From positions 1 through 64,000 of the forward strand of contig NZ_JARRIB010000002.1 of assembly GCF_041647995.1 (NCBI RefSeq): a DNA stretch of 64,000 nucleotides, read 5' to 3'. The DNA is from Pyrococcus kukulkanii (GTDB lineage Archaea > Methanobacteriota_B > Thermococci > Thermococcales > Thermococcaceae). A program made the translations under genes and the position numbers. Below the pieces are notes generated by a model, which saw only the letters and a list, made by a program, of their open reading frames with translations, did not search any database and was not told the DNA's origin. Positions 53,526 through 63,180 of this stretch are shown piece after piece (within the stretch, counting starts at the first letter, position 1; every line of letters starts with the position of its first letter).

Positions 53526-53765
53526 TTGAGAGTAGCGAGGTGCTCTCAAAAGTTTACCCTCAAGTATGTCTCGGAATGGTTTAGATTCATCGTCAAGAAT
53601 TCTCTGTACCCTTCGTGTACTGACTGCCCAGTTGTTGAGGCGCGTGATTATGCAAGAGGATCAAAAATGGACTGCTGGGGTAATGTACCAAGCTGTGGAG
53701 AGTGTTGGTGGGCGAGAAAAATAATTCTATGCCCAATTCCCATGGAAGGGTATGGAAAGTTCTAG
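53526..53765 (+). pseudogene. Radical-SAM maturase remnant (SPASM C-terminal end)
   Basis: The plus strand reads LKYVSEWFRFIVKNSLYPS, then CTDCPVVEARDYARGSKMDC and WGNVPSCGECWWARKIILCP before a TAG at 53763-53765. The CxxC...C...CxxC...C spacing with DCWGN and GECxWAR is the twin-cluster SPASM end of the tungsten-cofactor/AOR-associated radical-SAM (Cmo-like) proteins. The radical-SAM core is missing, so only about the last 75 residues remain. The region 53348-53525 holds the exporter operon's AT-rich upstream DNA and nothing else recognisable. Confidence 0.68.
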
Positions 53766-53816
53766 TGACATGCTTTTTTATTCACTAAAAACCCGCAAAA
53801 TTTTCGAAACTCTCTG

Positions 53817-53863
53817 AATGAACTACCTAGTTCATTGAATTTTAGTTTGATATTGTTCAATAT
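53817..53863 (+). promoter_or_regulatory. Inverted repeats upstream of carbamate kinase
   Basis: AATGAACT (53817-53824) and AGTTCATT (53829-53836) form a perfect 8-bp stem with a 4-bp loop. ATATTG (53850-53855) and CAATAT (53858-53863) form a second. Both lie 120-166 bp before arcC, beyond its likely TATA (GCTTTTATTC near 53941), so they may serve a distant operator or be leftovers of a lost gene. Confidence 0.35.
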
Positions 53864-53982
53864 AAAACTTTAATATTGTACTCTCAAGCTCTAGGGAATT
53901 TTGCATAATTTTCGGTATTTGATATTTTATGGCTAACAAAGGCTTTTATTCAAGCTTTTCCAACTAATTTTGGTGGTGTTTC

Positions 53983-54927
53983 ATGCCTAAAAGAGTCGTT
54001 ATAGCTCTTGGCGGTAACGCCCTTCAGCAGAGAGGACAAAAGGGGGCTTATGAGGAGATGATGGAGAACGTAAAGAATACTGCCAAGCAGATAGCTGAAA
54101 TAATAGCGAGAGGTTACGAGGTAGTGATTACCCACGGTAATGGTCCTCAGGTAGGAACCCTATTGTTGCACATGGATGCAGGACAGGCCGTGCACGGTAT
54201 TCCCGCTCAGCCAATGGATGTTGCTGGAGCAATGACTCAAGGGTGGATTGGATATATGATCCAACAGGCTCTAAAGAACGAACTTGAAAAGAGGGGGATA
54301 AAGAAAGATGTAGTTACAATAATCACACAGACTATAGTAGATAAGGATGATCCTGCTTTTGAGAACCCAACCAAGCCCGTTGGTCCATTTTACGATGAAG
54401 AGACTGCGAAAAGACTTGCCAAAGAAAAAGGATGGGTAGTTAGAGAGGACGCGGGAAGAGGCTGGAGGAGAGTTGTCCCAAGTCCAGATCCCAAATCTCA
54501 TGTTGAAGCAGAGGTAATAAAGAGATTAGTTGAGGCTGGAGTTATAGTTATAGCAAGCGGTGGCGGTGGAGTCCCGGTAATCCAGGAGGATGGAGAGATA
54601 AGAGGAGTCGAAGCTGTAATAGACAAGGATCTCGCCGGAGAAAGACTTGCAGAAGAAGTAAATGCAGATATACTAATGATTTTAACAGATGTCAACGGAG
54701 CAGCTCTGTATTATGGAACTGAGAAGGAGACATGGCTTAGGGAAGTAAAGGTGGAGGAGCTGGAGAAGTACTATAACGAGGGGCACTTCAAGGCTGGAAG
54801 TATGGGGCCCAAGGTTCTCGCCGCGATAAGGTTCGTGAGATGGGGTGGGAAGAGGGCAATAATAGCTCACCTTGAGAAAGCTGTAGAAGCATTGGAAGGC
54901 AAGACGGGAACCCAGGTTATCCCCTAG
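53983..54927 (+). CDS. arcC: Carbamate kinase acting as carbamoyl-phosphate synthetase
   Basis: 314 aa. Amino-acid-kinase fold: [14 protein letters not shown] (about 7-20), THGNGPQVG (about 49-57), [11 protein letters not shown] (about 190-200), [18 protein letters not shown] (about 214-231) and [13 protein letters not shown]. In Pyrococcus the enzyme makes carbamoyl phosphate from ammonia, bicarbonate and ATP for OTCase and ATCase, both encoded in this window (28986 and 33988). TTGGTGGTG precedes the ATG. Confidence 0.96.
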   Translation: MPKRVVIALGGNALQQRGQKGAYEEMMENVKNTAKQIAEIIARGYEVVITHGNGPQVGTLLLHMDAGQAVHGIPAQPMDVAGAMTQGWIGYMIQQALKNELEKRGIKKDVVTIITQTIVDKDDPAFENPTKPVGPFYDEETAKRLAKEKGWVVREDAGRGWRRVVPSPDPKSHVEAEVIKRLVEAGVIVIASGGGGVPVIQEDGEIRGVEAVIDKDLAGERLAEEVNADILMILTDVNGAALYYGTEKETWLREVKVEELEKYYNEGHFKAGSMGPKVLAAIRFVRWGGKRAIIAHLEKAVEALEGKTGTQVIP

Positions 54928-55175
54928 GGCCTCTTCCCAAATTTATCATCGTAGAAGTACTTTCCCATTGCCTCTCCATACGCTTTGAAATACCCCCGGA
55001 GGAACACGGAGGTTATAATAATTATTATCAGAATCGTCAGCATGGTCTCTGGGTATTCCTTTATAAAGCGCCAAAGAGCATAGAGGGGAAATCCTAGGAC
55101 GACCGCAATTAAAATAACTATTCCTAAACCCAACAACTTGTACCCATATTTTTCCATGAACAAATCAAAGTCCAT
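54924..55175 (-). CDS. Small membrane protein, function unknown
   Basis: 83 aa with two membrane segments (about 14-33 and 42-60) and a charged C terminus ([18 protein letters not shown]). No family recognised. It converges on arcC and their stop codons overlap by 4 bp. The start has only a weak ribosome site. Confidence 0.7.
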   Translation of the reverse strand: MDFDLFMEKYGYKLLGLGIVILIAVVLGFPLYALWRFIKEYPETMLTILIIIIITSVFLRGYFKAYGEAMGKYFYDDKFGKRP

Positions 55176-55237
55176 ATTGACACCATAACTGTTTTTACTT
55201 CCATACTATATAAGATTTTTGTTCGATAAAAGTAAAA

Positions 55238-56542
55238 TTAAGGTTCAAAGCTTTTTCTAACATCGTTTATTGGGGCTATGAACCTCTGGTAGAACTCCCT
55301 CAGCTTTCTTGTGTGCTCCTCAACCCACTCTCCTTTAACTTTCCTCCTCGCAATGCCATCTTTGATTGCTTGCTCAGCAACTGCCCTAGCTTCCTTTGGA
55401 TAAACATTGGGGTGCAGGGGGGAGGGGATTATGTTTTCCTCATCCAACTCATCTTCAGGAATTACCGAGGCTATTGCGTTCGCAGCAGCAATGTTCATGT
55501 TTAGAGTTATATCCATAGCCTTAACATCTAACGCTCCTCTGAAAATTCCTGGGAATCCTAGGACGTTGTTTATCTGGTTTGGAAAGTCACTCCTTCCCGT
55601 TGCTACTATCCCCGCTCCGGCCTTTTTAGCTTCATCGGGCATTATCTCCGGAATTGGGTTTGCCATGGCAAATACTATCGCGTCATCTGCCATTCTCCTA
55701 ACCATATCTGGAGTAACTATCCCCCCAACGCTCACGCCAATAAATACATCCGCTCCTTCCATTGCCTCAGCTAAGCCCCCTTCGATCCCATGGATGTTAT
55801 ACTTTGCTATTTCCCTCTTGTACGGATTTAGATCTTCTCTTTCCTCGTGGATTATTCCCTTCCTGTCAACTGCTACTATCTCCCTGACACCTACGTGGTG
55901 AAGTATCTTGGCTATCGCAATTCCTGCAGCTCCTGCACCGCTAATTGCCACCTTTATTTCATTGAATTTTTTGCCAACGACCTTTAATGCGTTAATTAAA
56001 CCGGCAAGGGTTACCACGGCAGTACCGTGTTGATCATCGTGGAAAACAGGGATATCAAGTTCTTTCTTTAACCTCTCCTCTATCTCAAAGCATCTTGGGG
56101 CTGAGATATCCTCAAGGTTTATGCCTCCAAACCCCTTGGAGATCAACTTTACCGTTTCAACTATTTTGTCAACATCTTTAGTGTCTATTAGGATCGGGAA
56201 TGCATCAATCCCAGCTAGGGCCTTGAAGAGAACACATTTTCCTTCCATAACCGGCATTCCTGCTAGAACTCCTATATCGCCAAGACCGAGGATTGCCGAA
56301 CCGTCAGTAACCACGGCAACTGTATTTGGGACTATAGTGTATTCATCGGGATCCTCCCCATCTCTTATAACTTTACAAGGCTCCGCAACCCCCGGTGTAT
56401 ACGCTAAGCTTAGATGATAGAAGTTCTTGAGCGGAACCTTTGGAATTACCTCAATTTTACCGTTCCCAGGGAAGTTATTTCTGTGGAAATCAAGGGCATC
56501 CTGGGGCAATCTCTTCCTCTCTTCTTCACTAAGCCTTGACAT
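55238..56542 (-). CDS. Malic enzyme (NAD(P)-dependent, decarboxylating)
   Basis: 434 aa, the short prokaryotic form. AYTPGVAEPCKVI (about 48-60) holds the catalytic Tyr, VTDGSAILGLGDIG (about 78-91), catalytic Lys in EGKCVLFKALAGIDAFP (about 100-116), metal site FHDDQHGTAVVTLAG (about 158-172), and Rossmann loop SGAGAAGIAIA (about 193-203). It interconverts malate with pyruvate and CO2. It precedes the methylmalonyl-CoA decarboxylase operon on the same strand. Confidence 0.95.
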   Translation of the reverse strand: MSRLSEEERKRLPQDALDFHRNNFPGNGKIEVIPKVPLKNFYHLSLAYTPGVAEPCKVIRDGEDPDEYTIVPNTVAVVTDGSAILGLGDIGVLAGMPVMEGKCVLFKALAGIDAFPILIDTKDVDKIVETVKLISKGFGGINLEDISAPRCFEIEERLKKELDIPVFHDDQHGTAVVTLAGLINALKVVGKKFNEIKVAISGAGAAGIAIAKILHHVGVREIVAVDRKGIIHEEREDLNPYKREIAKYNIHGIEGGLAEAMEGADVFIGVSVGGIVTPDMVRRMADDAIVFAMANPIPEIMPDEAKKAGAGIVATGRSDFPNQINNVLGFPGIFRGALDVKAMDITLNMNIAAANAIASVIPEDELDEENIIPSPLHPNVYPKEARAVAEQAIKDGIARRKVKGEWVEEHTRKLREFYQRFIAPINDVRKSFEP

Positions 56543-56605
56543 GTTAATCCCTAGAAGGGTAGGCTTTGTGCTTATAACGGTTTATCTCTAAGAAAAGGAA
56601 AGGAG

Positions 56606-57808
56606 TCAGCCAAGGGCAGAGAGGAACACTCCAGCAACAACTGCAGTTCCAATAACTCCAGCAACGTTTGGTCCCATGGCGTGCATTAATATAAAGTTCC
56701 CTGGGTCTTCTTCTGCAGCAAGCTTCTGAACTACCCTTGCTGACATCGGAACTGCCGAAACTCCAGCGGCACCAATCATTGGGTTTATCCTCCCCCCCGA
56801 GAGCTTCATCATCAACTTTCCAAATAGCACACCGCCAGCGGTTGCCGAAGCAAAGGCCACAACTCCAAGGGCCAAGATCATTAAAGTCTTAGGAGTAAGA
56901 AAGCTCTCCGCCCTCATCGTTGATCCTACACCAAGCCCCAGGAATATAGTCACAATGTTCATGAGCTCCTCCTGAGCAGCCTTGCTAAGCCTCTGAACAA
57001 CACCGCTTTCCCTGAATAAGTTCCCTATCATCAGCATTCCAATGAGGGGAGCAGCTGAAGGAACAAGCAAACCGATGACAATCATGCTTGCAATTGGGAA
57101 GAGTATCTTCTCCCTCTTCGACACCGGCCGTAGTTGCTCCATCCTAATCCTCCTCTCCTCAGGAGTCGTTAGGGCCTTAATGACTGGAGGCTGAATCAGA
57201 GGAACAAGGCTCATGTAACTGTAGGCAGCAACGGCAGTCGCCGAGAGTATATGTGGAGCGAGTTTAGTCGTTAGATAGATCGTAGTTGGCCCATCGGCGC
57301 CTCCAATGATACCAATTGATGCTGCCTCTTTGAGATCAAAGCCCAAGAGTATCGCGGTAAGCATTGCAACGAACACTCCAATCTGGGCCGCAGCCCCAAG
57401 TAAAGCCGTCTTTGGATCAGCAATCATTGGGCCGAAGTCCGTCATTGCACCCAATCCGAAGAATATCAAGAGTGGCACTACCTCAGTTTTTATCAGGAGG
57501 TAGTATATCAGATCAAAGATTCCCGGAGGACCATATTGCTCATTTAAATAACTCAATGTTGCAAAGATGTTTCCTTGGACGTCTGGAGGGAGTTGAGGAG
57601 CCAAGGGCCAATTTGCCACGTGAGATAAGGGAAGGTTAACTAACACTGCACTTATCCCAATAGGCAACAAGAGGAGGGGCTCCATCTTATATCTAATCGC
57701 GAGGTACACAAGGGTCAAGCCAACAAGTATCATCACTATATTCCCAACGGTTAAATTAAGGATGCCCATATGAGTGAAGAAATCAACCAAAGCCTGCTCG
57801 AGTCCCAT
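56606..57808 (-). CDS. mmdB: Sodium-pumping decarboxylase beta subunit (OadB/MmdB type)
   Basis: 400 aa from the ATG at 57808, which fits the GGTGA in the preceding stop; a GTG at 57817 is possible. Many membrane segments. [20 protein letters not shown] (about 168-187) carries the Asp of the sodium site, and [20 protein letters not shown] (about 340-359) is the second conserved helix region. It couples decarboxylation of carboxybiotin to export of sodium ions. Last gene of the four-gene decarboxylase operon. Confidence 0.94.
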   Translation of the reverse strand: MGLEQALVDFFTHMGILNLTVGNIVMILVGLTLVYLAIRYKMEPLLLLPIGISAVLVNLPLSHVANWPLAPQLPPDVQGNIFATLSYLNEQYGPPGIFDLIYYLLIKTEVVPLLIFFGLGAMTDFGPMIADPKTALLGAAAQIGVFVAMLTAILLGFDLKEAASIGIIGGADGPTTIYLTTKLAPHILSATAVAAYSYMSLVPLIQPPVIKALTTPEERRIRMEQLRPVSKREKILFPIASMIVIGLLVPSAAPLIGMLMIGNLFRESGVVQRLSKAAQEELMNIVTIFLGLGVGSTMRAESFLTPKTLMILALGVVAFASATAGGVLFGKLMMKLSGGRINPMIGAAGVSAVPMSARVVQKLAAEEDPGNFILMHAMGPNVAGVIGTAVVAGVFLSALG

Positions 57809-57813
57809 CAGCA

Positions 57814-58272
57814 TCACCCAAGCTCAATTAATGGAGTTCCAGTATCCACAGCATCCCCTTCCTTTACAAGAATCTTCTTAACAACCCCATCTTTCGGTGC
57901 TGGAATCTCATTCTCCATCTTCATGGCCTCTAATACTAGAAGACCCTGCCCAATCCTCACTTGTTGCCCCTCATGAACCAGAATCTTCAGCACTTTCCCA
58001 GGCATTGGAGCGGTGACGACGTTCTCGGAGACCTGTGGTGCTGGCGTTTGCGGAGCAACTGGAGTGGGAGTTGGTACTGGCGTAGGTGTGGGGGCCGGAG
58101 TTGATACTGGAGTCGGAGTTGGCGTGGGAGTTGTGACAGGAACTGATATCCCTAAGTCCTTGGCCTCAACTTCATAAGTTTCTCCGCTCAGTGTGACCCT
58201 GAACTTTCCGGGCATTACTTCCTCAACTTCAACCTCATACTCTTCTCCATTAATGACAACCCTAACCTTCAT
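57814..58272 (-). CDS. mmdC: Biotin carboxyl-carrier subunit
   Basis: 152 aa from the ATG at 58272, which overlaps the stop of the delta subunit gene by one codon region (GTGAGAATG). An N-terminal beta-domain ([18 protein letters not shown]), then a 30-residue Pro-Thr linker of TPTPTP units, then the biotinyl domain with [17 protein letters not shown], where the Lys of MKM is biotinylated. It shuttles carboxyl groups from MmdA to MmdB. Confidence 0.95.
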   Translation of the reverse strand: MKVRVVINGEEYEVEVEEVMPGKFRVTLSGETYEVEAKDLGISVPVTTPTPTPTPVSTPAPTPTPVPTPTPVAPQTPAPQVSENVVTAPMPGKVLKILVHEGQQVRIGQGLLVLEAMKMENEIPAPKDGVVKKILVKEGDAVDTGTPLIELG

Positions 58273-58274
58273 TC

Positions 58275-58637
58275 TCACCACTTCCCGAGTTCGTAGTTGA
58301 AGTTCTCAACTTCCTCAACATAAGTAGTCAACCCAGATAACCACCAATTCTGAGAGGGTTTCCTCTTAATTAGCACTTCTTTTGGTCTCTTTTGGCTCAA
58401 ATAAGCCATTATTGCCGCAGTTATTATTGCAACCTTCTTCTCATCTAGTTTCTCCTCCGTCTTAACCTCCTCTCTCCTCCCAGCAGGTTTTTCTTCCCTC
58501 TTAGGCTTCTCCTTTTCAACAAGCCTCCTCTCAGCCCATCCTATTCCGTACATTACAATGGCAAGAATTGAGAGTACTGAAAAGACCACTGTAACACCCA
58601 GGACAGTAATGTACAGTCCCTCAAGGAATCCCGCCAT
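58275..58637 (-). CDS. mmdD: Decarboxylase delta/gamma subunit (OadG/MmdD type)
   Basis: 120 aa from the ATG at 58637 (GAGGTGAGATTA upstream). One N-terminal membrane helix (LYITVLGVTVVFSVLSILAI), a charged Lys/Glu-rich hinge, and a C-terminal domain with WWLSGLTTYVEEV. It anchors the complex and holds the biotin and carboxyltransferase subunits together. Assigned mainly by position and topology. Confidence 0.88.
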   Translation of the reverse strand: MAGFLEGLYITVLGVTVVFSVLSILAIVMYGIGWAERRLVEKEKPKREEKPAGRREEVKTEEKLDEKKVAIITAAIMAYLSQKRPKEVLIKRKPSQNWWLSGLTTYVEEVENFNYELGKW

Positions 58638-58647
58638 TAATCTCACC

Positions 58648-60216
58648 TCAGAGCGGAATGTTGCCGTGCTTCTTTGGAGGCAACTTGACCCTCTTATTCT
58701 CTAGAGCCTCGAGGGCCATAACTATCTTAGCCCTAGTCTCTGCAGGATCAATAACATCATCAATGTACCCTCTCGATGCAGCAACGTACGGGTTAGCGAA
58801 CTTCTCCCTGTATTCTTGAATCTTCTGTCTCCTGAACTCTTCGGGGTTCTCTGCTTTCGCAATTTCCTTTCTGAAGATGATGTTTGCTGCTCCTTCTGGA
58901 CCCATGACTGCAATCTCTGCCGTCGGCCACGCGAAGACGAAGTCAGCTCCCAAATGCTTCGATCCCATCGCGAGGTACGCTCCACCATAGGCCTTTCTTA
59001 AGATTATAGTGACCATTGGAACCGTTGCTTCGGCGTAGGCGTAGAGAACTTTTGCACCATGCCTGATTATTCCCCTGCTCTCCTGATCAACCCCTGGGAG
59101 GTACCCTGGGACGTCCACGAATGTTACTATTGGGATGTTGAATGCATCACAGAACCTCACAAACCTCGCGATCTTGTCACTTGAGTCAATATCAAGGACT
59201 CCAGCCAAGTGTATTGGATTGTTCGCCACTATTCCCACTGTCTGCCCATTTATCCTTCCAAACCCTATCACGGCGTTGGGTGCGAAGTAGGGTTGTAGTT
59301 CAAGAAAGTCTGGATTGCCGTTCTCGTCCCTGTCAACGATTGAGTAAATTACCTGCCTAACGTCGTAACCTTTGTTTGGATCGTCGGGAACTATGTCATA
59401 GAGTTCTGGTGTTCTTCTGAATGGATCATCTTTAGTTTTGACTCTGGGTGGCTTCTCCATGTTGTTTGATGGGAGGTAGCTCAATAACCTCTTTATTAGC
59501 GCGATTACTTCCTCATCGTTTTTGCCTATTAGATGGGCTTGTCCGCTCTTTTGAGCGTGAACCATTGCGCCTCCCAATTGGACGGGGGTAACATCAACTC
59601 CAGTTACGGCCTTGACCACCTGGGGGCCGGTGATAAACATGAAGGTTGCCGGGTTGTCAACCATTAGGATAAAGTCGCCTATTGCCGGACTGTAAACTGC
59701 TCCTCCCGCGCATGGCCCCATTATGGCCGTAATCTGCGGAACAACTCCACTTAAAACTGTGTTCATCTTGAATATTTCACCATAACCCTTGAGGGAGTCA
59801 ACTCCTTCTTGTATCCTTGCTCCTCCAGAATCGTTGAGGCCTATTACCGGAGCTCCTGCCTCTAGAGCCAACTCCATGATTCTCTTGATCTTCATCGCGT
59901 GCATCTCTCCCAGGGAACCACCCATTACCGTGAAGTCCTGAGCATAGACAAACACCAATCTTCCATCAATCGTTCCATATCCCGTAATTACTCCATCAGC
60001 TGGGAGATCCCTCTTGTCCATTCCGAATTCTGTAGCCCTGTGCTTCACAAACATTCCAATCTCAACGAAGCTTCCCGGGTCAAGTAAAAGCTCAAGCCTT
60101 TCTCTGGCCGTAAGCTTGCCTTTATCGTGCTGCTTCTTTATGGCCCCCTCCCCACCCATTTGCATTATCTTTTTCCTCTTCTCATACAGCTCCTTAACTT
60201 TCTCTTCCATGGTCAT
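58648..60216 (-). CDS. mmdA: Methylmalonyl-CoA decarboxylase alpha subunit (carboxyltransferase)
   Basis: 522 aa from the ATG at 60216, 7 bp after GGGGG; ATGs at 60222 and 60210 are alternatives. Acyl-CoA carboxyltransferase fold: KQHDKGKLTARERLELLLDP near residue 27, FTVMGGSLGEMHAMKIKR (about 95-112), and GGAYSP-type oxyanion loop in GPCAGGAVYSPAIGDF. The C-terminal half has GGAYLAMGSKHLGADF and the AAxRGYIDDVI end. It moves the carboxyl group from methylmalonyl-CoA to biotin. TATA-like CTTTTAAG lies near 60260. Confidence 0.95.
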   Translation of the reverse strand: MTMEEKVKELYEKRKKIMQMGGEGAIKKQHDKGKLTARERLELLLDPGSFVEIGMFVKHRATEFGMDKRDLPADGVITGYGTIDGRLVFVYAQDFTVMGGSLGEMHAMKIKRIMELALEAGAPVIGLNDSGGARIQEGVDSLKGYGEIFKMNTVLSGVVPQITAIMGPCAGGAVYSPAIGDFILMVDNPATFMFITGPQVVKAVTGVDVTPVQLGGAMVHAQKSGQAHLIGKNDEEVIALIKRLLSYLPSNNMEKPPRVKTKDDPFRRTPELYDIVPDDPNKGYDVRQVIYSIVDRDENGNPDFLELQPYFAPNAVIGFGRINGQTVGIVANNPIHLAGVLDIDSSDKIARFVRFCDAFNIPIVTFVDVPGYLPGVDQESRGIIRHGAKVLYAYAEATVPMVTIILRKAYGGAYLAMGSKHLGADFVFAWPTAEIAVMGPEGAANIIFRKEIAKAENPEEFRRQKIQEYREKFANPYVAASRGYIDDVIDPAETRAKIVMALEALENKRVKLPPKKHGNIPL

Positions 60217-60257
60217 GAGCATACCCCCACTGAGTCTGGCTTGATATTTGTAAAGTC

Positions 60258-60381
60258 ACTTAAAAGCATTTTTATCGCTATGAAACAATGTGTGCACTCC
60301 TACATTCCCTCAAATTCTGTTATGACAATTGCTGTATCCCTATCAAACGAACGTCGAATTTTGGATGATCTTTTTAAATCC
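60258..60381. promoter_or_regulatory. Divergent promoter region between mmdA and rli1
   Basis: On the minus strand GCTTTTAAGTG (60258-60268) is a TATA box for mmdA, with start near 60237. On the plus strand TTTTTAAATC (60371-60380) is a TATA box for rli1, with start near 60403. The 100 bp between them show no conserved element. Confidence 0.5.
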
Positions 60382-60411
60382 CCCATTAGAAAAGCCCCAG
60401 GGGGATGGAAA

Positions 60412-62181
60412 GTGAGAATCGCGGTCATCAACTATGATAAGTGCAACCCCGACAAGTGTGGTCATTTTCTATGTGAGCGTGTCTGTCCCGTAAATAGGAT
60501 GGGTGGGGAGGCAATAGTAATAGATGAGGATAACTACAAGCCGATAATTCAGGAAGCAAGCTGTACAGGTTGTGGGATCTGCGTCCACAAGTGTCCCTTT
60601 AACGCTATAAGCATAGTGAACCTACCAGAGCAACTTGAGGAAGACTGTGTCCACCGCTACGGGATCAACGCCTTCGTTCTATACAGGCTGCCCGTGGTCA
60701 AGGACGGAATGGTTGTCGGAATCGTCGGGCCAAACGGTACGGGAAAAACCACTGCGGTAAAAATACTCGCCGGACAGCTTATTCCCAACCTCTGCGGAGA
60801 CAATGACAGTTGGGATGGAGTTATTAAGGCATTCAGGGGCAATGAGCTACAGAACTACTTCAAGAGACTCAAGAATGGGGAGATAAGACCTGTCGTTAAA
60901 CCCCAATATGTGGATTTAATTCCAAAGGCCGTTAAGGGGAAGGTTAGGGATCTGCTGAAGAAAGCCGATGAAACTGGGAAGTTCGATGAAATCGTTAAAG
61001 CCTTAGAGTTGGAGAACGTTCTTGATAGGGAAATACAGCACTTGTCAGGTGGTGAGTTGCAGAGAGTGGCAATTGCTGCAGCCTTGCTAAGGAATGCCCA
61101 CTTCTACTTCTTCGACGAACCTTCAAGCTATCTAGACATAAGGCAGAGGTTGAATGTTGCGAAGGTTATACGAAGGTTAGCAGATGACGGAAAATCTGTC
61201 TTAGTTGTTGAGCACGATCTAGCGGTTCTTGACTACCTAAGTGATATAATCCATGTGGTTTACGGTGAACCTGGAGTCTACGGAATATTCTCCCAGCCAA
61301 AAGGAACAAGAAACGGAATTAATGAATTCCTTAGGGGTTACTTGAAGGACGAAAACGTTAGATTCAGGCCGTACGAGATAAAGTTCACCAAGACAAGCGA
61401 GAGAGTCGAGGTTGAGAGGGAGGTTCTCGTTGAGTATCCAAGGCTTGTAAAAGATTACGATAGCTTCAGGCTTGAGGTCGAGCCTGGTGAGATAAGGAAA
61501 GGAGAAGTTATAGGGATAGTTGGGCCCAATGGTATAGGAAAAACAACCTTCGTAAAGATGCTTGCAGGAGTTGAAGAGCCAACGGAAGGAAAGATAGAGT
61601 GGGATCTAACTGTGGCCTACAAGCCTCAGTACATCAAAGCAGAATACGAGGGAACAGTGTATGAGTTACTAAGTAAGATAGACTCCTCAAAGCTCAGCAG
61701 CAACTTCTACAAAACCGAACTTCTAAAACCACTGGGAATCCCAGACCTGTACGATAGAGAAGTCAACGAACTTTCGGGCGGCGAGCTACAGAGAGTAGCT
61801 ATAGCTGCAACCCTTCTTAGGGATGCCGACATATACCTTTTAGATGAACCCTCAGCGTACCTTGACGTAGAGCAGAGACTGGCAGTTTCTAGGGCCATAA
61901 GACATCTGATGGAGAAGAATGAAAAGACAGCATTGGTAGTTGAGCACGACGTTCTCATGATAGATTACGTTAGCGACAGACTAATGGTCTTTGAGGGAGA
62001 ACCAGGAAGATACGGAAAGGCCCTACCTCCCATGGGAATGAGGGAAGGGATGAACAGATTCCTAGCGTCCGTAGGAATAACTTTCAGGAGAGATCCAGAC
62101 ACAGGGAGGCCAAGAGCAAACAAGGAAGGTTCAGTAAAGGACAGGGAACAGAAAGAAAAGGGAGAGTACTACTACGTCTAA
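60412..62181 (+). CDS. rli1: Ribosome recycling ATPase ABCE1 / Rli1
   Basis: 589 aa from a GTG at 60412 (AGGGGGATGG upstream), since the frame is open further 5' only because the region lacks stops. Two 4Fe-4S ferredoxin-like sites at the N terminus (CNPDKCGHFLCERVC and CTGCGICVHKCPFNA), then two ABC domains with GPNGTGKTT and GPNGIGKTT P-loops, signatures LSGGELQRVAIAAALL and LSGGELQRVAIAATLL, and DEPSSYLD / DEPSAYLD. It splits the ribosome after termination, with aRF1/Pelota. Very highly conserved in archaea. Confidence 0.98.
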   Translation: MRIAVINYDKCNPDKCGHFLCERVCPVNRMGGEAIVIDEDNYKPIIQEASCTGCGICVHKCPFNAISIVNLPEQLEEDCVHRYGINAFVLYRLPVVKDGMVVGIVGPNGTGKTTAVKILAGQLIPNLCGDNDSWDGVIKAFRGNELQNYFKRLKNGEIRPVVKPQYVDLIPKAVKGKVRDLLKKADETGKFDEIVKALELENVLDREIQHLSGGELQRVAIAAALLRNAHFYFFDEPSSYLDIRQRLNVAKVIRRLADDGKSVLVVEHDLAVLDYLSDIIHVVYGEPGVYGIFSQPKGTRNGINEFLRGYLKDENVRFRPYEIKFTKTSERVEVEREVLVEYPRLVKDYDSFRLEVEPGEIRKGEVIGIVGPNGIGKTTFVKMLAGVEEPTEGKIEWDLTVAYKPQYIKAEYEGTVYELLSKIDSSKLSSNFYKTELLKPLGIPDLYDREVNELSGGELQRVAIAATLLRDADIYLLDEPSAYLDVEQRLAVSRAIRHLMEKNEKTALVVEHDVLMIDYVSDRLMVFEGEPGRYGKALPPMGMREGMNRFLASVGITFRRDPDTGRPRANKEGSVKDREQKEKGEYYYV

Positions 62182-62232
62182 TACGTCTAAACATTTTTAT
62201 CCTCCTTTCCCCCAACATAATTTGGTGGTTCT

Positions 62233-62613
62233 ATGAAGGAGATAGTTTTCACTGAAAGAGCTCCAAAACCAATAGGCCCCTATAGCCAAGCGATAAAGGC
62301 TGGAAACTTCCTCTTCATTGCAGGCCAGATACCAATTAACCCTGAAACAGGAGAGTTAGTTAAGGGAGATATAAAGGAGCAGACGAGGCAGGTTCTCGAA
62401 AACATAAAAGCAATTCTCGAAGCAGCTGGTTATACCCTAAACGACGTTGTTAAGGTCACAGTTTACTTAAAGAATATGGATGACTTTGCTGCAATGAATG
62501 AAGTTTATGCCAAGTACTTTGGAGAATCAAAACCTGCAAGGGTAGCAGTTGAGGTTGCTAGACTGCCTAAGGACGTCCTTATAGAGATAGAGGCGATAGC
62601 GTACAAGGAATGA
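62233..62613 (+). CDS. ridA: RidA family imine/enamine deaminase
   Basis: 126 aa, YjgF/YER057c/UK114 family. The N-terminal [18 protein letters not shown] and [13 protein letters not shown], and C-terminal [20 protein letters not shown], hold the conserved Tyr/Arg/Glu active-site residues. It hydrolyses reactive 2-aminoacrylate-type enamines. TTTTTATCC near 62191 is a TATA box and TTGGTGG a ribosome site. Confidence 0.97.
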   Translation: MKEIVFTERAPKPIGPYSQAIKAGNFLFIAGQIPINPETGELVKGDIKEQTRQVLENIKAILEAAGYTLNDVVKVTVYLKNMDDFAAMNEVYAKYFGESKPARVAVEVARLPKDVLIEIEAIAYKE

Positions 62614-63099
62614 ATTTAAAAAACCGTTTTTAACAGCTTTTCCTATACCTTTTTAGAATTATCCAAGGGCAATATACCTACCCTAGTTTACACATAATAA
62701 ATCTTTTACTCAAGCATCCCACGAAATAGTTAGTAGCGGCTATCCATATGGGTGGAGCAGAATAATTTGCTGGTGCTCTTTACAGGGATACTGGAGAACA
62801 AGTCGCCACTGAGGATGTAAAGTATAGGAACGATGGATGGCTGATCCAATGCACATTTACGTTGACGTTACAATCCCTCCAGAAACCGCAGCTGAAGTTC
62901 CAGCAAACCACGTGCCCAAGAGTGGAGTAAAATTTCCCAGACTCTGCTATCATTCAGCTACGAGGGTATTCACAGTTATTGTACCCAGAGCTTTGAATTT
63001 TGCCAAGTTAGTAATAACACCATAGCTAAAAAGCGACAATAAACGAAACTGGATACCCTTCAACTTTATCTAATCAGCACAAGGTAATGTGACTTTTAT
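62614..63099. other. Degenerate region without an identifiable gene
   Basis: Between ridA and the TnpB-type repeat there is AT-rich DNA with short protein-like stretches. One frame reads MADPMHIYVDVTIPPETAAE, then VPANHVPKSGVKFPRLCYHS (62837-63025), and another FPDSAIIQLRGYSQLLYPEL in part of the same DNA. No family is recognised and the frames are short. It looks like a decayed gene or genes. Confidence 0.5.
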
Positions 63100-63178
63100 A
63101 AAAGGCTGTTCTTTTTGTAGTTTCTTTTGTTGCATTCATGTATTTTTGTGTTTTAAGGTTTTGAGTGTGTTTTTGTTT
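63100..63178 (+). repeat. TnpB-leader-like repeat (second copy, opposite orientation)
   Basis: Begins AAAGGCTGTTCTTTTT and continues with TTTTGTTG, TGTATTTTTGTG and GAGTGTGTTTTTG blocks. This matches, in order and spacing, the minus-strand leader of the TnpB-like gene at 301-373. Here no tnpB follows: it runs directly into the GC-rich block at 63181. Confidence 0.55.
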
Positions 63179-63180
63179 TG

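Noticed and set aside
57973-58140. Tandem-repeat DNA as a separate mobile or CRISPR-like repeat
   Set aside because: The GGAGTTGG/GGCGTGGG-type repeats simply encode the Thr-Pro linker of the biotin carrier protein.
60127-60411. Upstream extension of the rli1 frame to 60127
   Set aside because: The stretch is antisense to mmdA and crosses its promoter, the sequence does not resemble any ABCE1 N terminus, and a TATA box plus ribosome site support the GTG at 60412.
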